Positions 41,970-46,501 of a stretch of 46,501 nt of DNA are shown here, piece by piece. Below the pieces are notes generated by a model, which ran no database searches, had not been told where the DNA came from, and saw only the letters and a list, made by a program, of their open reading frames with translations. This stretch comes from an uncultured Elusimicrobium sp. (GTDB taxonomy: Bacteria; Elusimicrobiota; Elusimicrobia; Elusimicrobiales; Elusimicrobiaceae). The stretch is from NCBI GenBank assembly GCA_947305555.1, contig CAMZDW010000005.1, positions 1 to 46,501 of the forward strand, written 5' to 3'. Made by a program: the position numbers and the translations under genes. Each line of letters opens with the position of its first letter. Position 1 is the stretch's first letter.

Positions 41970-43034
41970 CTATTTCATCACTTTCATTGCACGTTTTACC
42001 TGCGTAAGCGTTTGCGCAGCCGAAGCACGTGCCGCTTCTGCTCCCGCTTTCACAATATGCGCCAACTGGGCTTTATCGCTTTCAAAAATTTTACGCCGGT
42101 TGGCAAACTCGGTCAGTTGCGGCTCCATAAGTTCTAAAAGCTGTTTCTTACAGGCCACACAACCCAACGCCCCGGCTTTACATTCTTCACAACGCTTTTG
42201 ATAGTCCGGGTTATATACTTTGTGGAAGGCATATACCACACAACCTTCCGGATTGGCCGGATCCGTGGCTTTTTTCTTGTTGGGGTCCGTAAACATGGAC
42301 ATTACTTTTTTGCGTACGCTATCCATGGGTTCGCCTAAATCAATGGTGTTTTGATAAGACTTAGACATTTTGTGTCCATCCAATCCCGGGAGTACGGTCG
42401 TTTCTGTAAAAAGCGGCTTTGGCTCTATTAAAATATCCTGCGTATGATAAATTTCATTAAAACGGCGCACTAGGTCACGCGCAATTTCAATATGAGCAGT
42501 TTGGTCTTTACCCACCGGCACAAGCCCGGCTTTGTGGATAAGAATATCCACGGACATCAGCACCGGATAACCTAAAAATCCGTATACAGAAATATCTTCA
42601 TCCGCAAGTCCTTTTACGCGCTCAGCCAACGGTGTATTTTCATCCCCTTTTAACTGCCCGGCATACTTACGGGCTAAAAGTTCATTAAGTTGGTCTTTGT
42701 AAATCGGGTTACGAAGCAACCAGCCCAAAGGCGTAATCATGCCCAAAAGCGTATTGAGTTCGCTAACTTCAGGCACGTCGGATTGGATGAATAAATGCGC
42801 TTTTTGTGGGTCCACCCCGGCTGAAAGCCAGTCAATCAGCATCTGCTCGCTATTAGCGGCCAAATTTTCGGTATGTTTATAGGCCGTAGTCAACGCATGT
42901 AAATCGGCCACGAAGAAGAAACATTTATATTTATCCTGCAAGGTTACAAAATTTTTAAGAGCTCCATGATAATTACCCAAATGGAGTTTTCCTGTAGGGC
43001 GCATACCGGAAACAACAATTTCTTGACTTGTCAT
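41970..43034 (-). CDS. trpS: Tryptophanyl-tRNA synthetase with extra Cys cluster
   Basis: A 354-residue class I synthetase. SGMRPTGKLHLGNYHGAL carries the HIGH-type motif, DLHALTT, GKDQTAHIEIARD and the KMSKS loop (GHKMSKSYQNTIDL) follow in order. Between the catalytic core and anticodon domain lie cysteines spaced C-x19-C-x6-C-x2-C (GCVVY ... EECKAGALGCVACKK), similar to the [4Fe-4S]-binding set of Thermotoga maritima TrpRS, so an iron-sulfur cluster is likely. GAGGTG precedes the ATG. The gene is followed immediately by scpA. Confidence 0.96.
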   Translation of the reverse strand: MTSQEIVVSGMRPTGKLHLGNYHGALKNFVTLQDKYKCFFFVADLHALTTAYKHTENLAANSEQMLIDWLSAGVDPQKAHLFIQSDVPEVSELNTLLGMITPLGWLLRNPIYKDQLNELLARKYAGQLKGDENTPLAERVKGLADEDISVYGFLGYPVLMSVDILIHKAGLVPVGKDQTAHIEIARDLVRRFNEIYHTQDILIEPKPLFTETTVLPGLDGHKMSKSYQNTIDLGEPMDSVRKKVMSMFTDPNKKKATDPANPEGCVVYAFHKVYNPDYQKRCEECKAGALGCVACKKQLLELMEPQLTEFANRRKIFESDKAQLAHIVKAGAEAARASAAQTLTQVKRAMKVMK

Positions 43035-43053
43035 ACTTTGAGCACCTCAAAAT

Positions 43054-43689
43054 TTACATTAAAAATTTGCTAAATAAATTCAATACAAAATAGGCAGGCG
43101 GTAAAATAATATATTTCACTGCGCCTGTCAAAATAAACACAATCACAATCCACATTCCAAACCGGGCAAATAGCCGATTATAAGCCACCGCCGCTTTTAC
43201 GGGAAGCAGCGCCGTTGCAATCCGTCCCCCGTCAAGAGGAGGAATGGGAATTAAGTTAAAAACAGCTAACATAACATTAACCAAAATTCCATACCGCAAA
43301 AACACAAACAAATTTTTAACTACTTCCACCGGTAATTTTTCGCCGAAAATAAGTGTGATTTTTAGTAAACAAACGCAAAATATTGCCAACAAGAAATTAA
43401 CCACGGGCCCGGCAAGCGCTACTTTACCCATATCTTTGCGAGGAGAGGCAAAACGCATGGGGTCTACCGGTACCGGCTTTGCCCACCCGAACATGGGCCA
43501 TCCTAAAAAAGCACACAAAGCGGGAATAACGAGAGTTCCCATCACATCCACATGACTGATGGGATTCAAAGTTAAACGACCGCTATAATAGGCGGTATCA
43601 TCACCCAGACGATAAGCAACCCATCCATGCGCAAATTCATGCAGGACGATTGAAAAAAACAAAATAGGGATAAAAATAAGAATTTCCAT
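43054..43689 (-). CDS. Site-2-protease-type M50 membrane metalloprotease
   Basis: A 211-residue membrane protease of the short rhomboid-like S2P subgroup. HEFAHGWVAYRLGDDTA near residues 17-33 gives the HExxH zinc site in the first helix, and NLIPIPPLDGGRIATALL near 141-158 gives the third ligand Asp. Further helices surround these. The family cleaves inside membranes, but substrates of this small subgroup are unknown. It is commonly encoded beside trpS and scpA/scpB in diverse bacteria, the arrangement seen here. Confidence 0.93.
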   Translation of the reverse strand: MEILIFIPILFFSIVLHEFAHGWVAYRLGDDTAYYSGRLTLNPISHVDVMGTLVIPALCAFLGWPMFGWAKPVPVDPMRFASPRKDMGKVALAGPVVNFLLAIFCVCLLKITLIFGEKLPVEVVKNLFVFLRYGILVNVMLAVFNLIPIPPLDGGRIATALLPVKAAVAYNRLFARFGMWIVIVFILTGAVKYIILPPAYFVLNLFSKFLM

Positions 43690-43747
43690 ATAGAAATATT
43701 TTACTAATTTATCCAGCTTCGTGCACGCCTGTGCGTACGGAATATAA

Positions 43748-43777
43748 AAAACCCGGAGCCTAAAGGCCCCGGGTTTT
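43748..43777 (-). terminator. Intrinsic terminator of the type IV pilin gene
   Basis: AAAACCCGG pairs with CCGGGTTTT, with inner GCC-TAAA-GGC, 15 bases past the pilin stop; on the minus strand the stem runs into TTTTTTATATT. It separates the pilin from the M50 operon. Confidence 0.85.
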
Positions 43778-43792
43778 CATGACTATGCAAAA

Positions 43793-44326
43793 CTACTCAG
43801 TAAAACAATCACCATCTGTAATACAGGCAGAGATAGAAGAGGTCTGGTCTAACGCGATTTCACACAGTGCGGTATCCTCTCCTTTTGAGTTGCTGGCATA
43901 CCCCACACAATGCCGCTTTCCATTAGCGAAGTATAATAAAACATCCCCTTGATACACATCCGAAACGCTGGGGCACCAATATGCCTGGGCCGGGCTGGAA
44001 AGATCCGCGTTTGGAGTATTGGAATCCATGACACTAATTTGAATTCCTTTCGCACGTAATTCATTTAAAGCAGTGGAATCTATGGTAATATCCAGCTCAT
44101 CCATTGGATAAACTTGATTAAAAGTTCCCTGTTCCATATTTTTAGCCTGTTCCGCTTCATTAATAATCTTCAGCAAAGGCCATATTTGCGAAACTCGAGT
44201 TCGTTTTACCGCTTTTTCATAAGCAGGAAGCGCTACACTGGCTAAAATACCAATGATGAGTACAACTACCAACATCTCAATCAAAGTAAATCCTTTTAAA
44301 CCACTTTTCTTTTTTGAAAACTTCAT
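43793..44326 (-). CDS. Type IV pilin-like protein
   Basis: A 177-residue prepilin. A basic leader (MKFSKKKSGLKG) is cut before FTLIEMLVVVLIIGILASVALPAYEKAV, with N-terminal Phe and Glu5 after cleavage as in class IVa pilins. The soluble domain has six cysteines (WCPSV, RHCVG, ALCEI, SACIT, DGDCF, near the end), probably in disulfides. I chose ATG 44326 because GGAGG lies eight bases upstream; the earlier in-frame start has none. It is a single-gene unit with a terminator on each side, unlike the Tad pilins above, and belongs to the PilA/PilE class. It may serve twitching, uptake or adhesion; the assembly genes are not in the window. Confidence 0.9.
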   Translation of the reverse strand: MKFSKKKSGLKGFTLIEMLVVVLIIGILASVALPAYEKAVKRTRVSQIWPLLKIINEAEQAKNMEQGTFNQVYPMDELDITIDSTALNELRAKGIQISVMDSNTPNADLSSPAQAYWCPSVSDVYQGDVLLYFANGKRHCVGYASNSKGEDTALCEIALDQTSSISACITDGDCFTE

Positions 44327-44345
44327 AGAACATTCCTCCGTTTCC

Positions 44346-44366
44346 ACAATGGAATTATTCCAGTGT
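44346..44366. promoter_or_regulatory. 21-bp inverted repeat before the pilin gene
   Basis: ACAATGGAAT-T-ATTCCAGTGT, with nine of ten positions symmetric, lies 20 bases upstream of the pilin ATG. It could be an operator for a dimeric regulator, or a hairpin in the leader. No clear -35/-10 pair was found around it. Confidence 0.4.
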
Positions 44367-44436
44367 ACAAAAAAAAAGAGGAAAAAATCCAGTATTTTTT
44401 TGTATAACCCATCCTAATGAGGATTTTACCACAAAA

Positions 44437-44469
44437 AACAAAGTCCTCTTTTTACCAGAGAACTTTGTT
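44437..44469 (-). terminator. Intrinsic terminator after the CCA/poly(A) polymerase gene
   Basis: AACAAAGT pairs with ACTTTGTT, with an inner CTC/GAG pairing; on the minus strand TTTTTTGTGG follows. It ends the CpXC-polymerase operon before the pilin gene. Confidence 0.8.
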
Positions 44470-44497
44470 CAAAATGATATATCCAACTTCGTAAACT

Positions 44498-45604
44498 TTA
44501 CACTTTCTGTGCTAAAGCGAAGGCTTCCTTTTCACTTTGAATGGCACCTTCCCATTGTGCTTTTCGGACTTTTTCTAAAGCCGCTGAAATTTTCCGGCCG
44601 GAAAAGCCCTTTTCCTTCAAATCACGCCCCTGAATTAAGCACGGATCCAATGCCTGCGCTGGCAGTTTTGGATAAACAGCCTGTAAAATCTGCTTCTTAA
44701 ACGTTGTCAATGTAGAAAGGGGACTCATGCAATCCTCCCCTATTTTCCACGCTTCTAAAATTTCACGGTTTTGAGTAGAAGGCAAGCGCAAACTGCGCAC
44801 AAAATCGTCCCCACTTCCCCCTAACAAACAAGCCAAAATTCCCACCCGAACAGCCGCGTCATTTGTACGTAGTAGTGCTTCGTTCCAGGTTAATCCCGGC
44901 CACGCAAATTTTAGCAGATCATACTTTTCCATCAGCGTAAAAATTTCTTTTACATTGGGTTCTTCCAGTATTTTGATAAATTCGGTACTGAAACGATCTC
45001 GCGTAATCAGTAGCGGATACTCTTCTTCAACCGCCTGGCGTAAAAGCCGTTCCGTTTTAGGGGCCAGCTTCCAACCGAAGCGTCCGGCAAAACGAACCGC
45101 TCTAAACAATCGAGTCGGGTCATCCAAAAAACTTTTTTCATGCAAAATACGCACAAGCCCGTTTTGAATGTCCTTTTGAGCGCCAAAGGGGTCATATAAC
45201 TGGCCAAAAGTTTCCGGATTGATGGAAAAACACCAAGCATTGGTGGTAAAATCCCGCCGGAACAAATCATCTTTAATGTTTGAGCTGGGTTCCACTTCCG
45301 GCAAGGAGCCGGGAAATGGATATTTTTCGCGGCGCGTACGCACCATATCCAATTTAAGCCCATTGGCCAGATCTACGCGATATGTGTAGAAACGTGAAAA
45401 TTTATGTTTATTTCCCCCCCAATGCTTCACGCAAAATCCAGCAACAGACTCCTGGTTACCACTAAAAGCCAAGTCAATATCGAGTGTATCACGTTTGAGA
45501 TAAAAATCACGCACGGCACCCCCAACCACCCATGCTTTTAATCCTAATTTAGTCGCATAAGCCCCTACAGTATATAGTTGGTCTTTGTATTTTTCCGGTA
45601 TCAT
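44498..45604 (-). CDS. CCA-adding / poly(A) polymerase-family nucleotidyltransferase
   Basis: A 368-residue class II enzyme. LKAWVVGGAVRDFYLKRDTLDIDLAFSG gives the GG(x)VRD and DxD catalytic motifs; RRDFTTNAWCFS, DPFGAQKDIQNGLVRIL, and FLDDPTRLFRAVRFAGRFGWKL follow. The tRNA-encoding gene nearby lacks CCA, so CCA addition is needed in this organism. The C-terminal half is shorter and less conserved, and no HD domain is seen. The family covers CCA-adding, A-adding and poly(A) enzymes, which cannot be told apart from motifs. The ATG overlaps the CpXC gene stop by four bases. Confidence 0.92.
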   Translation of the reverse strand: MIPEKYKDQLYTVGAYATKLGLKAWVVGGAVRDFYLKRDTLDIDLAFSGNQESVAGFCVKHWGGNKHKFSRFYTYRVDLANGLKLDMVRTRREKYPFPGSLPEVEPSSNIKDDLFRRDFTTNAWCFSINPETFGQLYDPFGAQKDIQNGLVRILHEKSFLDDPTRLFRAVRFAGRFGWKLAPKTERLLRQAVEEEYPLLITRDRFSTEFIKILEEPNVKEIFTLMEKYDLLKFAWPGLTWNEALLRTNDAAVRVGILACLLGGSGDDFVRSLRLPSTQNREILEAWKIGEDCMSPLSTLTTFKKQILQAVYPKLPAQALDPCLIQGRDLKEKGFSGRKISAALEKVRKAQWEGAIQSEKEAFALAQKV

Positions 45605-46242
45605 AATGTGGGCGGAATAGTCGCCCCCTCCTGGCTCATTTGGTCTTCAAAATGGCGCAAGCGTTTACTTTGTAGCCCGGATTTTAACACCTTACTTGCT
45701 GCCACTGCGTAATCAAGTGCAGTAGCTTTTCCAGCCGGTGCCGGTACATAGTACGGAAAATGATGTTTCCGTGCATAGGATGGTTTTAAACGCACCACCC
45801 CAAAACCCTGCGCAGCGGACGAAGCCGCCACTGCTTCAGACTCAAACGAGCTAATTTCTTCTTCCTGTAAGACTGTTTTTAAAGAGTCCAGTCCAAACAC
45901 AGAAACAGGGGGATAGTCCATATGCAACTGTTTGAGAAGCGTATTTTTGATGATTTCATAATCTTGTTGCATACGTTTTAAAAGCTCCGGTTCTTTTTCG
46001 CGGTCTTTCTGGGAAAATACGAACACCAACAATTCCGCCGGAGCATCAAAATAGATTAGATTTCCATCGTGGTGAAAAAAACAACCACACGTGGGACACT
46101 GTACCAGATTAAGCTCGCCACCCAACGCAGCTGCTTTTAAATCGGGATCTTGATTGGCACTAACGAGCGACCAATACTCAACGTCAAAAGGTTCACAGTG
46201 ATGTGGGCAGCACGCCGCCCCTTGGTTTTTGATTGATTTCAT
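45601..46242 (-). CDS. CpXC zinc-binding domain protein
   Basis: A 213-residue protein with the features of a CpXC domain: CPHHCEPFDVEYWSLVSANQDPDLKAAALGGELNLVQCPTCGCFFHHDGNLIYFD. Two Cys pairs (CCPHHC at 11-16; CPTC near 53-56) likely bind zinc. The C-terminal half is mostly helical, with no motif I recognise. It is co-transcribed with the nucleotidyltransferase gene. The function of CpXC proteins is not known. Confidence 0.85.
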   Translation of the reverse strand: MKSIKNQGAACCPHHCEPFDVEYWSLVSANQDPDLKAAALGGELNLVQCPTCGCFFHHDGNLIYFDAPAELLVFVFSQKDREKEPELLKRMQQDYEIIKNTLLKQLHMDYPPVSVFGLDSLKTVLQEEEISSFESEAVAASSAAQGFGVVRLKPSYARKHHFPYYVPAPAGKATALDYAVAASKVLKSGLQSKRLRHFEDQMSQEGATIPPTL

Positions 46243-46353
46243 ATTATATAGTTATACCAAAAAACTAATCCAAAATTCTACTATTTGTACCCTGCTATTT
46301 TATACTAGATTAAGAATTGGCTTCAGAAAAATTCTGCGCAAAATCTTCTATTT

Positions 46354-46362
46354 TGCTAGAAT
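46354..46362 (+). promoter_or_regulatory. Extended -10 promoter for tRNA-Arg
   Basis: TGCTAGAAT is an extended -10 (TGnTAGAAT) eight to ten bases before the tRNA start, with no good -35. The position fits a short leader. Confidence 0.45.
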
Positions 46363-46371
46363 AATGTAGTT

Positions 46372-46444
46372 GCCCCGTTAGCTCAATTGGATAGAGTACT
46401 GGTCTTCGGAACCAGTGATACGGGTTCGAGTCCCATGCGGGGCA
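46372..46444 (+). tRNA. tRNA-Arg (anticodon UCG)
   Basis: A 73-base tRNA that folds fully: acceptor GCCCCGT with GCGGGGC (one G-U pair), D-arm with AGCTCAATTGGATAGAGT, anticodon stem CTGGT/ACCAG with loop CTTCGGA, giving anticodon TCG for CGN arginine codons, and T-loop TTCGAGT. The T-stem has one C-A mismatch. Discriminator is A and CCA is not encoded. A run of seven T follows one G after the end and may serve as the terminator. Confidence 0.95.
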
Positions 46445-46461
46445 GTTTTTTTGATCTGCAA

Positions 46462-46483
46462 GCAGGCAAACTGCTTTGCCTGC
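46462..46483. repeat. Perfect 9-bp hairpin downstream of the tRNA
   Basis: GCAGGCAAA-CTGC-TTTGCCTGC forms a perfect stem with a four-base loop. No T run follows, so it is not a classical terminator. It may be the edge of a repeat that continues past the window. Confidence 0.55.
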
Positions 46484-46501
46484 GTTGGGACGAGAAGGCC
46501 G

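Overview
The window looks like part of the chromosome of a Gram-negative, diderm, non-proteobacterial bacterium. A secretin, a PorV/PorQ-type outer-membrane protein and a lipid-membrane division module (FtsX/EnvC) indicate two membranes. The best guess is the phylum Elusimicrobiota, from the class of type IV pilin at 43.8-44.3 kb, the moderate base composition and the mix of gene families. That placement is inference and was not tested. Every protein-coding gene lies on the minus strand, so transcription runs from right to left; the only plus-strand gene is a tRNA-Arg at the right edge.

From right to left: (i) 40.3-46.5 kb is housekeeping: tRNA-Arg(UCG), a CpXC zinc protein, a CCA/poly(A) polymerase-family enzyme, a type IV pilin with its own terminators, an M50 protease, TrpRS and the condensin partners ScpA/ScpB. 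(ii) 30.4-40.3 kb holds GlgA, a PhoA-type alkaline phosphatase, FtsX, an EnvC-like LytM factor, a CtpA protease, TsaD, a solute-binding-like protein without a signal peptide, and a GAF-GAF-GGDEF diguanylate cyclase, packed with overlaps or gaps of a few bases. (iii) 29.9-30.4 kb is a small repeat cassette: a GIY-YIG gene between two 90-bp near-identical repeats, each with four-armed inverted-repeat symmetry. (iv) 6.3-29.7 kb is a large Tad/Flp-type pilus or secretion locus. It has a 1560-aa FlgD-Ig-repeat secreted protein, PorV, two Flp-like pilins, TadE, two CpaB-like proteins, a secretin reduced to its barrel domain, a fused CpaE-CpaF ATPase, TadB with a large extra N-terminal domain, TadC, a TPR protein, a HAMP sensor without kinase, a small membrane protein and a CPYG thioredoxin-fold protein. 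After a strong terminator hairpin come a Cache-HAMP histidine kinase, a REC-histidine kinase, a NarL-type regulator, a third Flp-like pilin, a TadG-like protein and a second TadE-like protein. (v) 0-6.1 kb, behind its own consensus promoter, is a five-gene set of unrecognised membrane-anchored, Gly/Ser/Ala-rich proteins; two are tandem paralogs with a multi-spanning C-terminus, and the last runs off the left edge.

How it may work together: the fused ATPase, TadB, TadC and CpaB would assemble pilins matured at the shared G|QxxxE site and pass them through the mini-secretin. The embedded kinases and NarL regulator probably control the locus. PorV and the cysteine-rich FlgD-Ig protein may form an export pair or a surface adhesin, with the CPYG protein acting on disulfides. 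The unknown five-gene module is the best candidate for an undescribed accessory system of this apparatus. All functions were read from motifs and gene context by eye; no database search was possible.
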